Positions 24,916 to 34,224 of a stretch of DNA of 64,000 nt are shown piece by piece. The position numbers and the translations under genes were made by a program. The notes beneath the pieces were generated by a model. It searched no databases, had not been told where the DNA came from, and saw only the letters and a program-made list of their open reading frames with translations. Numbering within the stretch: position 1 is the stretch's first letter; each line of letters opens with the position of its first letter. This DNA comes from an uncultured Sphingomonas sp. (GTDB taxonomy: Bacteria; Pseudomonadota; Alphaproteobacteria; Sphingomonadales; Sphingomonadaceae). The stretch lies in contig NZ_CAMLDL010000003.1 in the NCBI RefSeq assembly GCF_946478955.1, positions 124,001-188,000 on the forward strand. Direction: 5' to 3'.

Positions 24916-26568
24916 ATGACCCAACGTACCGGCGGACAGATCCTTGTCGATCAGCTCAAGATTCAGGGCTGCGATCGTATTTTCACCGTTCCAGGCGAAA
25001 GCTTCCTCGCCGTTCTCGACGCGCTGCATGACGCGCCGGAGATTCAGACGGTGGTGTGCCGGCAGGAGGGCGGCGTTGCCTATATGGCCGACGCCGATGG
25101 CAAGATGACCGGTCGGCCCGGCGTCGCCTTTGTCACCCGTGGTCCCGGCGCAACCAACGCAAGCGCCGGCGTCCATGTCGCCTTTCAGGACTCCACCCCG
25201 ATGATCCTGTTCGTCGGCGACCTCGACCGCGCCGACCGCGACCGCGAAGGCTTTCAGGAAATCGACATGGCGGCGTTTTTCGGCCCCGTCGCCAAATGGG
25301 CCGCACGCATCGATGACGCCCGGCGCATCCCTGAATATGTCGCCCGCGCCTACCGCGTTGCCACGTCAGGACGCCCCGGTCCGGTCGTCCTCGCTATCCC
25401 CGAAGACATGCTGCGCGATGTGGTGGAGGCCGACGACCGCCCCGCCGTCCCGCCAATCAACCAGCCGCCTTGCGCGGGTGCGGTCGAGGCGCTGTTCGGG
25501 CTACTGAAGGAAGCTACCAACCCGGTCGCGATCATTGGCGGCGGCGGCTGGAACCCGGCGGCGGCGCATTTCTTTGAGACATTTGCCTCGCGGTACGGCA
25601 TTCCCACCGCTGCGGCCTTCCGCCGTCAAGACGCGATGGACAATGAATGCCGCGTCTATGCCGGACAGCTCGGCTACGGTCCCAACCCCAAGCTTCAGCA
25701 GCGCATCCGCGAGGCGGACCTGCTGCTCGTCGTCGGCGCCCGCCTCGGCGAAAGCACGACCGACGGCTACAAGCTGATCACCCCCGATCACCCCGACCAA
25801 ATCATCGTCCACGTCCACCCCGACCCCAACGAGCTTGGCCGCGTCTATGCGACCCAGTTGCCGATCTGTGCGGAGATGGATGAATTCGCCGAAGTCGTCG
25901 CCGACTGGCACGACCCCGACCTCGTCCCGTTCAAGGCGGGCGAGGACGCGCACCGTGAATGGCTGGAATGGTCCGAGCCCGCCCCGCGCGACGGCGTGAA
26001 GCTCGACCTTGGCCCCTGCGTCAAGGCGATGCGCGACGCGATGCCGGCGGGCACCATCATCTGCAACGGCGCGGGCAATTTCTCCGGCTGGTGGCACCGC
26101 TATTGGCATTATGGCGTCGCGCCAACGCAGCTTGCGCCGACCAGTGGGACGATGGGATACGGCCTTCCCGCCGCCGTCGCCGCCGCGATCCGTTTCCGCG
26201 ACCGCCCGGTGGTGTGCGTCGCCGGGGACGGCGATTTCCTGATGAATGGGCAGGAACTGGCGACCGCTGCGCAATATGGCGCCGATGTCCTGGTCATCCT
26301 GGTCGACAACGGCGCCTATGGCACCATCCGCATGCACCAGGAGCGCGACTATCCGAACCGGCTGAGCGCGACCCAGCTATCTAACCCGGATTTCGCCAAG
26401 CTGGCAGAAGCCTATGGGGGCTATGCTGAGCGGGTCGAGACAACGGCCGACTTCGCCCCCGCCCTCACCCGCGCGATGGCGAAAAAGGGTATCCGCCTGC
26501 TCCACTGCATCACCGACGTCGAAGTGATCACCAACCAGACGACGATTTCGAAGCTGCACGCCCGCTAA
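24916..26568 (+). CDS. thiamine-diphosphate-dependent enzyme (acetolactate synthase-like, no small subunit)
   Basis: A 550-residue ThDP enzyme of the ALS/POX superfamily. It has the N-terminal PYR domain with the catalytic Glu in VVCRQEGGVAYMADADGK, a central TPP domain and the ThDP motif GDGDFLMNGQE...NNGAY-like (VDNGAYGTIRMHQE). No regulatory (ilvH-type) gene follows, so true acetolactate synthesis is uncertain; other 2-oxoacid decarboxylases or a sulfoacetaldehyde-type enzyme are alternatives. I chose ATG 24916; the frame extends further upstream without domain character. Confidence 0.85.
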   Translation: MTQRTGGQILVDQLKIQGCDRIFTVPGESFLAVLDALHDAPEIQTVVCRQEGGVAYMADADGKMTGRPGVAFVTRGPGATNASAGVHVAFQDSTPMILFVGDLDRADRDREGFQEIDMAAFFGPVAKWAARIDDARRIPEYVARAYRVATSGRPGPVVLAIPEDMLRDVVEADDRPAVPPINQPPCAGAVEALFGLLKEATNPVAIIGGGGWNPAAAHFFETFASRYGIPTAAAFRRQDAMDNECRVYAGQLGYGPNPKLQQRIREADLLLVVGARLGESTTDGYKLITPDHPDQIIVHVHPDPNELGRVYATQLPICAEMDEFAEVVADWHDPDLVPFKAGEDAHREWLEWSEPAPRDGVKLDLGPCVKAMRDAMPAGTIICNGAGNFSGWWHRYWHYGVAPTQLAPTSGTMGYGLPAAVAAAIRFRDRPVVCVAGDGDFLMNGQELATAAQYGADVLVILVDNGAYGTIRMHQERDYPNRLSATQLSNPDFAKLAEAYGGYAERVETTADFAPALTRAMAKKGIRLLHCITDVEVITNQTTISKLHAR

Positions 26569-26570
26569 CG

Positions 26571-26603
26571 AAAAAGGCCGCCCATGCGGAGCGGCCTTTT
26601 TTT
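26571..26603. terminator. bidirectional intrinsic terminator
   Basis: AAAAAGGCCGC and GCGGCCTTTTTTT arms around a nine-base loop: a strong GC stem with A- and T-tracts on both sides. It separates the convergent ThDP enzyme and csbD-like genes and would end both transcripts. Confidence 0.92.
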
Positions 26604-26622
26604 CAACACGGTAAAGCGATGA

Positions 26623-26820
26623 TTATTCGCTAATGTCCTTTTTCAGGTCCTTGGCGGCGCCTTCGGCCTTGCCCTTCAGCACTTGGGCCGCGCCCTTGCC
26701 TTCCTGCACAATGCCTTCGACCTGAAGATTCTCATTGCCGATGATCTTGCCGACCTCTTCCTTCACATTGCCAATGGCCTCGTTCGCATAGCCTTTGGCC
26801 TTGTCGGTATACTCACCCAT
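26623..26820 (-). CDS. CsbD-family stress protein
   Basis: A 65-residue, highly charged small protein (MGEYTDKAKGYANEAIGNVK, then LKGKAEGAAKDLKKDIS) typical of the CsbD family, which is induced by general stress in several bacteria. Its biochemical role is unknown. The AT-richer space upstream (26821-26894) probably carries its promoter. Confidence 0.9.
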   Translation of the reverse strand: MGEYTDKAKGYANEAIGNVKEEVGKIIGNENLQVEGIVQEGKGAAQVLKGKAEGAAKDLKKDISE

Positions 26821-26894
26821 GTCGCGCCTCCTTGAAAATGATTTCAGAACACCAACGGGCCAACATCAATTAAGTTTCGGATCGCAATGCGAAA

Positions 26895-27671
26895 TTAGAT
26901 AAGGCCAGCAAGCGGACTACTCGGATCGGCATAGCGGCGCTTGCCCATGCGGCCCGCCAGATAGGCCTCGCGCCCCGCGTCTACCGCCAGCTTCATCGCG
27001 CGGGCCATGCGGATCGGGTCTTTGGCTTCGGCGATGGCGGTGTTCATCAACACGCCGTCACAGCCCAGCTCCATCGCCACCGCGCTGTCGCTCGCGGTTC
27101 CCACGCCCGCATCGACCAGCACCGGCACGCTCGCACCTTCGACGATCAATCGGATTGTCACCTGGTTCTGGATGCCCAGCCCGCTGCCAATCGGCGCGCC
27201 CAGCGGCATGATCGCCACCGCACCCGCCTCTTCCAATTGCTTCGCGGCAATCGGGTCATCCACGCAATAGACCATCGGGTGAAAGCCCTCATTGGCCAGT
27301 ACCTCGGTCGCGCGCAGCGTTTCCTTCATGTTGGGATAGAGCGTCCGCGCTTCGCCCAGCACCTCCAGCTTGACCAGATCCCATCCTCCTGCCTCGCGCG
27401 CCAGGCGCAGCGTACGGATTGCGTCTTCGGCCGTGAAACAGCCCGCCGTGTTGGGCAGATAGGTGATCTTCTTCGGGTCGATATAATCCATCAACACCGG
27501 CTGCGACGGGTCGGAGATATTCACCCGCCGGACCGCAACCGTGACAATCTCCGCCCCGCTCGCCTCAACGGCGGCGGCGTTTTCGGCGAAATCCTTATAC
27601 TTCCCGGTCCCGACAATCAGCCGCGAGGTGAAAGTACGACCAGCAACGGTCCATGTGTCCGACAAAATCAA
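26895..27671 (-). CDS. thiG: thiazole synthase ThiG
   Basis: Forms the thiazole phosphate of thiamine from deoxyxylulose phosphate, dehydroglycine or iminoglycine, and ThiS thiocarboxylate. The barrel begins [11 protein letters not shown]; the Schiff-base Lys is in [11 protein letters not shown]; a phosphate-binding region [16 protein letters not shown] and [20 protein letters not shown] follow. The gene overlaps thiS by four bases. Start at 27671. Confidence 0.97.
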   Translation of the reverse strand: MILSDTWTVAGRTFTSRLIVGTGKYKDFAENAAAVEASGAEIVTVAVRRVNISDPSQPVLMDYIDPKKITYLPNTAGCFTAEDAIRTLRLAREAGGWDLVKLEVLGEARTLYPNMKETLRATEVLANEGFHPMVYCVDDPIAAKQLEEAGAVAIMPLGAPIGSGLGIQNQVTIRLIVEGASVPVLVDAGVGTASDSAVAMELGCDGVLMNTAIAEAKDPIRMARAMKLAVDAGREAYLAGRMGKRRYADPSSPLAGLI

Positions 27672-27874
27672 CCTCCACCGACAAAATGCACAATCTCAAA
27701 CTTGTCCCCGTCCGCCACCGTGACCTCGCCCAGCGTCGAGCGCGGCACAATCTCAAGATTGCGTTCCACCGCCACCTTCTTCGGGTCGAGCCCGATGCCC
27801 GCGACCATCGCGGCGATGCTGCTGCCGTCCGGGATCTGCCGGGGTTCGCCGTTGATGGTGACGCTGAGGGACAT
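27668..27874 (-). CDS. thiS: sulphur-carrier protein ThiS
   Basis: A 68-residue ubiquitin-fold protein ending in GGG (VHFVGGG); its C-terminal Gly is thiocarboxylated to donate sulphur to ThiG. Residues [18 protein letters not shown] and [20 protein letters not shown] match the family. It is divergent from aroQ with about 52 bp between; I see no TPP riboswitch there. Confidence 0.95.
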   Translation of the reverse strand: MSLSVTINGEPRQIPDGSSIAAMVAGIGLDPKKVAVERNLEIVPRSTLGEVTVADGDKFEIVHFVGGG

Positions 27875-27926
27875 GCTTCACGCTTTCGCTTCACGAATGG
27901 GATTGGGGTCCATATAGGGGCTCTCC

Positions 27927-28367
27927 ATGCCGACGCCACCGCTGATCTTCATCTTGAATGGCCCCAACCTCAATTTGCTGGGGACGCGAGAGCCGGAGAT
28001 TTACGGATCGCAGACTCTCGATGATATTGCTGGCGACCTTTATCGGCAGGCTGAGGAATTGGGCGTGGTTGTCGATATCCGCCAGTCGAACCATGAAGGT
28101 CACCTGATCGACTGGCTGCACGAAGCACAGGCGTCGGGCGCGAAAGCCGTCATCATTAATCCCGGCGGTTACAGCCACACCTCCGTCGCGTTGCACGACG
28201 CGGTGAAGGCGATTTCGACTCCGGTGATCGAGGTCCATTTGTCCGACCCGGAAACCCGCGAATCCTTCCGCCACATCGACCTTGTCGCCCTTACGGCAAC
28301 CCAGGTTTTCAAGGGGGAAGGCGCACGCGGCTACGCACTGGCACTGGACGCGGCGGCTTCGCTCTGA
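27927..28367 (+). CDS. aroQ: type II 3-dehydroquinate dehydratase
   Basis: Shikimate-pathway enzyme converting 3-dehydroquinate to 3-dehydroshikimate. It has NGPNLNLLGTREPEIYG with the catalytic Tyr, RQSNHEGHLIDWLHEA, NPGGYSHTSVALHDA with the catalytic His region and IEVHLSD. The 146 residues are usual for this dodecameric family. It begins the aroQ-accB-accC group, a common proteobacterial arrangement. Confidence 0.97.
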   Translation: MPTPPLIFILNGPNLNLLGTREPEIYGSQTLDDIAGDLYRQAEELGVVVDIRQSNHEGHLIDWLHEAQASGAKAVIINPGGYSHTSVALHDAVKAISTPVIEVHLSDPETRESFRHIDLVALTATQVFKGEGARGYALALDAAASL

Positions 28368-28402
28368 CAAGGCGCGCCAACGAATTTTGGAGAAGTTGAA
28401 TT

Positions 28403-28888
28403 ATGGCCGATCACAAGGACGGACATTCGATGCGGGTCGATACCGCGCTGGTGCGCGAACTCGCCGAGTTGCTTTCCGCCAATGACCTCTCGGAAATTGA
28501 GGTCGAAGATGGTGATCGCAAGATCAAGGTGAAGCGCGGTGGTGCACCGGTCGTCAGCTATGCGGCTGCCCCGGTTGCCGCGCCAGCCGTTGCAGCCCCG
28601 GCCGCTGCTCCCACTGCCTCGGCCGCGAGCGATCCTGGTTCAGCCCCGCCCCCGCTCGACGCAGTACGTTCACCGATGGTCGGCACCGCCTATCTGTCGC
28701 CAGAGCCTGGTGCCAAGGCATTCATCGAAGTCGGTCAGACTGTGAAACAGGGCGACACGCTGATGATTATCGAGGCGATGAAGGTGATGAACCCGATTAC
28801 CGCGCCGAAAGCCGGAACGATCGCGCAGATCCTGATTGGCGATACCCAGCCGGTCGAGTTCGACCAGCCCCTCGTCGTCATCGGGTAA
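28403..28888 (+). CDS. accB: biotin carboxyl carrier protein AccB
   Basis: Carrier of acetyl-CoA carboxylase, the first committed step of fatty-acid synthesis. An N-terminal segment (1-50) is followed by an Ala/Pro linker (about 51-85) and the biotinyl domain, with the biotinylated Lys127 in IEAMKVMNP. Next comes accC nine bases downstream, so they form an operon with aroQ. Confidence 0.97.
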   Translation: MADHKDGHSMRVDTALVRELAELLSANDLSEIEVEDGDRKIKVKRGGAPVVSYAAAPVAAPAVAAPAAAPTASAASDPGSAPPPLDAVRSPMVGTAYLSPEPGAKAFIEVGQTVKQGDTLMIIEAMKVMNPITAPKAGTIAQILIGDTQPVEFDQPLVVIG

Positions 28889-28897
28889 GCGCCGATC

Positions 28898-30253
28898 ATG
28901 GCCATTCAGAAGCTCGTCATCGCCAATCGCGGCGAAATCGCGCTGCGCATCCACCGTGCCTGTCACGAAATGGGCATCAAGACGGTTGCGGTCCATTCGA
29001 CCGCCGATGCCGATGCCATGCATGTGCGCCTTGCCGACGAAGCCGTCTGCATCGGGCCGCCGCCGGCCAAGGACAGCTATCTCAACATCGCGAACATCAT
29101 TTCGGCCGCCGAGATTACGCACGCCGACGCGGTGCATCCGGGCTACGGCTTCCTGTCCGAAAATGCCCAATTTGCGGAAATCGTTGAAAGCCACGGGCTG
29201 ATCTGGGTCGGGCCGAAGCCTGAACATATCCGAACGATGGGCGACAAGATCGAGGCAAAGCGCACCGCAGCCGCACTCGGCCTGCCGCTCGTCCCTGGCT
29301 CCCCCGGTCCGCTGGAGAGTGTGGACGAAGCGAAGAAGCTCGCCGCCGAGATCGGTTATCCCGTTCTGATCAAGGCAGCCTCTGGTGGTGGAGGCCGCGG
29401 CATGAAGGTCGTGCCGTCTGAAGACCAGATGGAAAGCCTGATGGGCCAGGCTTCGTCAGAAGCGAAGGCCGCCTTTGGCGACCCGACCGTCTATATGGAA
29501 AAATATCTCGGCGACCCGCGCCACATCGAATTTCAAGTGTTCGGCGACGGCGATGGCCAGGCCGTTCATATCGGTGAGCGTGATTGTTCTATCCAGCGCC
29601 GCCACCAGAAGGTCATCGAAGAAGCCCCCTCTCCCGTCATCTCCGCCGATCAGCGCGCGAAAATGGGCGAGGTCGTCCGCAAGGCGATGGCCGACATGGG
29701 CTATCGCGGCGCCGGCACCATCGAATTCCTCTACGAAAATGGCGAATTCTACTTCATCGAAATGAACACCCGGCTTCAGGTCGAGCATCCGGTGACCGAA
29801 ATGATCAGCGGTATCGATCTGGTCCGCGAACAGATCCGCGTCGCGCAGGGCGACGGCCTGTCCGTGAAACAAGAGGATATCGTCCTTCACGGCCACGCCA
29901 TCGAATGCCGCATTAACGCCGAAGACCCGGTTACCTTCGCCCCCTCGCCCGGCCTGGTGAAGAATTATGTCGCCCCAGGCGGCATGCATGTCCGCGTCGA
30001 TAGCGGCATGTACGCGGGCTATAAGGTTCCGCCTTATTACGACAGCATGATTGGCAAGCTGATCGTCTATGGCCGGACCCGCGAAGGTGCGATTTTGCGC
30101 CTGAAGCGTGCACTTGAAGAATTTGTGGTCGACGGAATGAAGACGACAGTTCCGCTGCACCAGAAAATCATCCGCGACCCGGCCTTCCAGTCCGGTGATT
30201 ATACCATCAAATGGCTGGAACAATGGCTTGAGGAACAGGACAAGGACGCCTAA
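28898..30253 (+). CDS. accC: biotin carboxylase AccC
   Basis: ATP-dependent carboxylase of biotin on AccB. The 451-residue ATP-grasp enzyme has the Gly-rich loop [12 protein letters not shown], the [20 protein letters not shown] segment and [14 protein letters not shown] with metal ligands. The start at 28898 follows accB closely. accA and accD are not in the window, as is usual. Confidence 0.98.
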   Translation: MAIQKLVIANRGEIALRIHRACHEMGIKTVAVHSTADADAMHVRLADEAVCIGPPPAKDSYLNIANIISAAEITHADAVHPGYGFLSENAQFAEIVESHGLIWVGPKPEHIRTMGDKIEAKRTAAALGLPLVPGSPGPLESVDEAKKLAAEIGYPVLIKAASGGGGRGMKVVPSEDQMESLMGQASSEAKAAFGDPTVYMEKYLGDPRHIEFQVFGDGDGQAVHIGERDCSIQRRHQKVIEEAPSPVISADQRAKMGEVVRKAMADMGYRGAGTIEFLYENGEFYFIEMNTRLQVEHPVTEMISGIDLVREQIRVAQGDGLSVKQEDIVLHGHAIECRINAEDPVTFAPSPGLVKNYVAPGGMHVRVDSGMYAGYKVPPYYDSMIGKLIVYGRTREGAILRLKRALEEFVVDGMKTTVPLHQKIIRDPAFQSGDYTIKWLEQWLEEQDKDA

Positions 30254-30316
30254 TAGCGCCCTGACGGCCCCGATCCCTACCCGCAACCGTCCCAGCCCGC
30301 TGTTCGTTGCGCTGGT

Positions 30317-31003
30317 ATGGCCCAATATCGTCAATCGCTAACCTCCCCCGATCGCTTGCGCGCGGGGCTTGCGGTGGCCACCGTTCATATCCTTCTTCTC
30401 TCTGCACTCTTTCTGCACGCTGAGCGGGCACGCCATACGGTAACCGACGCCGCGCCCCTGCTGATCGACATTGTCGAACCCGCGCCGCCGCGGGTCATTG
30501 AGCACCCACGGCATCCTGCGCGTCCGGCGACAGCGGCCGGCGCCCCCGGCAAGCGCGCAGAACCGTCACGAATTGAAAGCCCCGAACCGGTCATCGCCTC
30601 AGCCAATCCGGCTCCCGCCGCGCCCGATACAGGCGTCGGCGCCGCAACTGCTGGAGAGGGAGTTGGAGCGGGCGGTGTCGGCGCCGGGACCGGCGGCGGT
30701 AGAGGCGGAAGCGGCAGGGTCGCTCAATGGATTAGCGGCGCCCTGCGCGACGGTGACTATCCCCGCGCCGCCTTGCAGTCGGGCGCGTCAGGAACGGTCT
30801 CGGTCCGTTTCACGGTCCTGACGAGCGGGCGAATTGCCAACTGCCGCATCGCCCATTCGAGTGGGTATAGTTTGCTGGACGAAACCACATGCCGGTTACT
30901 GACAGAGCGTTTGCGCTTCTTACCAGCATCGGATGACCATGGCCGTGCAGTGACCAGTGAAATGGGAAGCGATTTTACCTGGGGCATTCGCCGCCGCAAT
31001 TAG
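30317..31003 (+). CDS. TonB-family protein
   Basis: A 228-residue protein with one N-terminal membrane helix (about 17-37, LAVATVHILLLSALFLHAE), a long Pro/Ala/Gly-rich periplasmic linker and a C-terminal TonB-like domain (WISGALRDGDYPRAALQSGA, then GTVSVRFTVLTSGRIANCRI, then TTCRLLTERLRFLP). Likely an energy transducer for outer-membrane receptors, though no exbB/exbD or receptor genes are adjacent. Its stop overlaps that of the convergent L,D-transpeptidase by four bases. Confidence 0.85.
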   Translation: MAQYRQSLTSPDRLRAGLAVATVHILLLSALFLHAERARHTVTDAAPLLIDIVEPAPPRVIEHPRHPARPATAAGAPGKRAEPSRIESPEPVIASANPAPAAPDTGVGAATAGEGVGAGGVGAGTGGGRGGSGRVAQWISGALRDGDYPRAALQSGASGTVSVRFTVLTSGRIANCRIAHSSGYSLLDETTCRLLTERLRFLPASDDHGRAVTSEMGSDFTWGIRRRN

Positions 31004-32355
31004 CGCGCCGCATATTGCCGCCCGTTGGTCCCTGCCATCATCGCCCGGTCCCGGCCATAAATGTCGGTATAGAAGGTCAGCTGGTTCCCTTCCTGCGTCG
31101 CGGTAAGATAGGCCAGATAAACTGGAACGGGCTGCTTCAGCGCAACCTTTGCTTCCGCCTGCTGACCCTGCCACCGCAAGGGTTTGCCATAGAGCCATTT
31201 GCCAAGGCGCGGCGCATCTTCCAGCCGTACGCAACCCGCGCTGAACAGCCGCGCGTCCTCACCCAACAATTCCTTGTTGGGGGTGTCGTGCAAATAGACC
31301 CCTTGGCGGTTGGGGAACATGAATTTCATCCGGCCCATCGCATTTTGCGGGCCAGGATTCTGACGCATCCTCAGCTGCACCGTGCCATTTTGCACCGCAG
31401 TCCAATTGACGGTCTTTGGATCGACGATCTTCGCCTTCTCGCCATAATCGGACAGGATCACATACCCCTTCGCCTTCAAATACGGCATGCCGTCTTTCAG
31501 CACATTTGGTGCAACCCGTTCCGCGACCAGATCAGTCGGCAAATTCCAATAGGGATTGAGGTTGGTGAAACGGATCAGCGCCGCCATCATCGGCGTAGGC
31601 TGTTCCGGCTTTCCTACCACGACTTTCATTGAATCCACGATGCGGCCGTTTTCATACATATAGAGCCGCTGCGCCGCCGCATTGACCAGCACATATTTGC
31701 CGCTGGACGGAAGGAAGCGCGCACGCTGCATATTCATACCGATGAGGGCAGCGGCCTGCCTATCGCGCGCCTGTCTGACCGACGCCATGGCGCGGCGAAG
31801 ACCCGCATAGCTTTCATGCATGAAACCCATGCGCCCGATGTAATCGGTCAGTGACGGCTGGGCCGCCGCCTCGCTCAATAGCGCCTGTGCGGTAGGTGCT
31901 CGGGGAACAAGTGAGGCGTCGACCACCTCCCATTTTCCTCTGCTATTTGCGCGCAATTGAGACACGTAGCGGACATAGGCATCGTTCAGCAGCTGCTCTG
32001 CCCTGGCCTGATCCCGCGGGTCGCCCCGCGACGCATCGCGCAGCGCGCGCTTCAATTTTCCCGGATTGAACTTTGATGACTTCAGCCCGTCGAGCTCCGC
32101 CGTGTCGAGAAATTCGATCAGCTTGACGGCCGCCTGGATGTTATCCGGCCTTGTCCAAAGGATGCTGCGACCCACCGGCGAGGAAATTCGGGCAGACGAG
32201 AACGCAACTATTGAAAGGCCCGAAGCCGGCGAGGCCGCAGCGGTACGGATACTGGCCTGCGAGCCCAGGAGGAGAGCAAGCATGGCGAAACCCGCCGGCC
32301 GCACGAAGCGCCCGGCGGGCATGACGGACCGTCGGGTAACGGTCTGTCGATTCAT
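31000..32355 (-). CDS. L,D-transpeptidase (YcbB-like, long form)
   Basis: A 451-residue L,D-transpeptidase, the second in the window. It has an N-terminal signal/anchor segment, a scaffold domain, and a YkuD-type catalytic domain with GRMKFMFPNRQGVYLHDTPN and the catalytic Cys in LFSAGCVRLEDAPRL. It would form 3-3 cross-links in the periplasm. The start overlaps the stop of the glycine-zipper gene by one base (TAATG), so they are probably co-translated. Confidence 0.9.
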   Translation of the reverse strand: MNRQTVTRRSVMPAGRFVRPAGFAMLALLLGSQASIRTAAASPASGLSIVAFSSARISSPVGRSILWTRPDNIQAAVKLIEFLDTAELDGLKSSKFNPGKLKRALRDASRGDPRDQARAEQLLNDAYVRYVSQLRANSRGKWEVVDASLVPRAPTAQALLSEAAAQPSLTDYIGRMGFMHESYAGLRRAMASVRQARDRQAAALIGMNMQRARFLPSSGKYVLVNAAAQRLYMYENGRIVDSMKVVVGKPEQPTPMMAALIRFTNLNPYWNLPTDLVAERVAPNVLKDGMPYLKAKGYVILSDYGEKAKIVDPKTVNWTAVQNGTVQLRMRQNPGPQNAMGRMKFMFPNRQGVYLHDTPNKELLGEDARLFSAGCVRLEDAPRLGKWLYGKPLRWQGQQAEAKVALKQPVPVYLAYLTATQEGNQLTFYTDIYGRDRAMMAGTNGRQYAAR

Positions 32356-32912
32356 TAACCGCGTTCGCCCGAATGCATCGGCGCTGGTGCCGCCTGCGGG
32401 GTGTAACCTTGCGGCGTACCTTGGTAATATTGGCCGTTGTAGACATACCCGTCGGTACGCCCGTCGCGGTCATTGTCGGCCCAAACCGCTCCGGCAAGGC
32501 CGCCAATTGCAGCGCCAACAACTGCGCCTTCAACGACGCTGAGGCCAGGAATCACCGCACCTGCCACGGCACCAAGTGCTGCGCCACCAACGGCCGTGGT
32601 TACGACACGGCGGAGGGTCGGATCATACCCTTGCGGCGTGCCCTGATAATAGGTGCCATTCTGAACATAGCCATCGGTGTAGCCGTCGCCATTATTGTCG
32701 GCCCACACCGCGCCGGCTAAGCCGCCGACGCCTGCGCCAATTGCCGCGCCCTCAATCACGTTCACGCCGGGAACAATGGCGCCAACCACGGCACCACCAG
32801 CGGCGCCGATGCCGGCACCCTGCGCAATATTGCCTGCTTGCTCGCTATTCGTCGCGCACGCACTCATTGACACGGCGCCGGCGACCAGCACGGCCATCAT
32901 TGTCTTACGCAT
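32355..32912 (-). CDS. lipoprotein with duplicated glycine-zipper/DNxDG repeat
   Basis: A 185-residue protein with a lipoprotein-like signal (MRKTMMAVLVAGAVSMSACA). The body consists of two copies of a roughly 63-residue unit (about 34-96 and 107-170). Each unit has a glycine-zipper hairpin, the segment GLAGAVWADN, an EF-hand-like acidic loop (DNNGDGYTD or DNDRDGRTD) and then YYQGTPQGY. Glycine zippers insert in membranes; the acidic loops could bind calcium. It may be an outer-membrane integrity lipoprotein. Start chosen at 32912 at the signal peptide. It is the upstream partner of the L,D-transpeptidase gene. Confidence 0.83.
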   Translation of the reverse strand: MRKTMMAVLVAGAVSMSACATNSEQAGNIAQGAGIGAAGGAVVGAIVPGVNVIEGAAIGAGVGGLAGAVWADNNGDGYTDGYVQNGTYYQGTPQGYDPTLRRVVTTAVGGAALGAVAGAVIPGLSVVEGAVVGAAIGGLAGAVWADNDRDGRTDGYVYNGQYYQGTPQGYTPQAAPAPMHSGERG

Positions 32913-33121
32913 AGTCTGGCTCCCTTTTATCTCTTTATTGGACGGACCGTGCGCACAGGGCCCAATGTCCCCAGCAACGGTGCACAAGTCACTGTTCGCA
33001 AACGAGAGTCGCGCGCCAATGTTCCGGTAGCTGGTCGCTGGGAAGTGTCGGATGGCCGTTACCGGTGGAACCTTTGGCGGTCCTGTGGCACTAAAGAAAA
33101 TATAAACTGGGCAGGGAAATG

Positions 33122-33469
33122 ATGAAGGCCATAATCTATCACAATCCAAATTGCGGAACGTCCCGCAAGACGTTGGAAATCCTCAACAATGAGGGGGCTG
33201 ACGTCACAGTTATCCAATATATGCAAACGCCACCCAGCCGTGAGGAGTTGAAGCGCATCTTTGACCGTGCCGGCATGTCGGCACGAGATGGCCTTCGCGC
33301 CAAGGAACAGATCGCGAAGGATCTTGGCCTCACAGACGAAAATGTCAGCGAGGAGACCATAATCGACGCAATGATGGCCCATCCGATTCTGATCAATCGA
33401 CCCCTGGTTGTGACCGAAAAAGGGGCCCGGCTCTGCCGCCCCCAGGACGAGGTGCACGCCATCCTGTGA
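33122..33469 (+). CDS. ArsC-family thioredoxin-fold reductase
   Basis: A 115-residue ArsC/Spx-like protein beginning MKAIIYHNPNCGTSRKTLEI, with the active Cys in NPNCGTSR, and a late LINRPLVVTEKGARLCRP segment typical of glutaredoxin-type arsenate reductases. No arsR, arsB or acr3 gene is close, so a general redox or YfgD-like role is as likely as arsenate reduction. ATG 33122 is preferred over 33119 because of the spacing to AGGGA at 33113-33117. It overlaps aat by four bases. Confidence 0.88.
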   Translation: MKAIIYHNPNCGTSRKTLEILNNEGADVTVIQYMQTPPSREELKRIFDRAGMSARDGLRAKEQIAKDLGLTDENVSEETIIDAMMAHPILINRPLVVTEKGARLCRPQDEVHAIL

Positions 33470-34224
33470 GCGGGACGCTCGATCCCCATCTCTTGCTGCG
33501 CGGTTATGCGGCCGGCATTTTCCCAATGGCCGATGCGCGCGACGCCGATGAGATTTTCTGGGTCGAACCACGCGAACGGGCGATCATTCCGCTCGGTGAA
33601 TTTCACTGTGCCCGGTCGCTGGCAAAACGTATTCGTTCCGGCCAATTCACGGTCACGCGCGATCAGGCCTTTCACGACGTCGTCCTGGCTTGCGCCGCGC
33701 GCAGCGAGACGTGGATTAATGATCAGATTGAGCGCGCAACGCTAGGTCTCCACGCCGCCGGACACGCCCATTCCATTGAATGCTGGCATGACGGCGAATT
33801 GGTAGGCGGTCTGTATGGGGTGAAGCTGGGCCGGGCCTTTTTTGGTGAATCCATGTTCAGCACTGCGACCGATGCATCAAAGGTCGCGCTCGCCTGGCTC
33901 GTCGCACGGCTCAAGGTCGGCGGATTTGTTTTGCTGGATTGCCAATTCATGACCGACCATTTGGCGTCACTTGGCGCCGTAACGGTCAGCAGGGACGATT
34001 ACACCCGATTGCTGACAGGGGCGCTGTCCGCGGGCGGGGTATCGGGCACCGGCGCAACGGTTTCCACTTCAGCACCCGGGTCCGCCGGCGCATCGGGTGC
34101 GTCGGCCCGTTTTGCAGCACCGGATTTTGAGGCGCTAGACCGGCTGCTGCTATCGAGGGCCGACGGCGCCGCTTCCTTGCCGCCGGGCCAGGTCATTGTG
34201 CAGCTTTTGGGCCAGACGTCGTAG
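33466..34224 (+). CDS. aat: leucyl/phenylalanyl-tRNA-protein transferase
   Basis: Transfers Leu or Phe to N-terminal Arg/Lys of proteins, marking them for ClpAP by the N-end rule. It has LLRGYAAGIFPMADARDADE, FWVEPRERAIIPLGEFHCAR, ECWHDGELVGGLYGVKLGRA and FFGESMFS. The GTG start (33466) overlaps the arsC stop (GTGA). The last about 75 residues, with a Ser/Ala/Gly-rich linker and QVIVQLLGQTS, fit the family end, but this portion is antisense to the convergent DUF2155 gene for 226 bp. Confidence 0.94.
   Translation: MSGTLDPHLLLRGYAAGIFPMADARDADEIFWVEPRERAIIPLGEFHCARSLAKRIRSGQFTVTRDQAFHDVVLACAARSETWINDQIERATLGLHAAGHAHSIECWHDGELVGGLYGVKLGRAFFGESMFSTATDASKVALAWLVARLKVGGFVLLDCQFMTDHLASLGAVTVSRDDYTRLLTGALSAGGVSGTGATVSTSAPGSAGASGASARFAAPDFEALDRLLLSRADGAASLPPGQVIVQLLGQTS

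Noticed and set aside
27875..27926. TPP riboswitch upstream of thiS-thiG
   Set aside because: The space to aroQ is only about 52 bp, too short for the THI element, and none of its conserved segments is visible.
33122..33469. Arsenic resistance operon
   Set aside because: Only an ArsC-like fold gene is present; no arsR, arsB or acr3 nearby.
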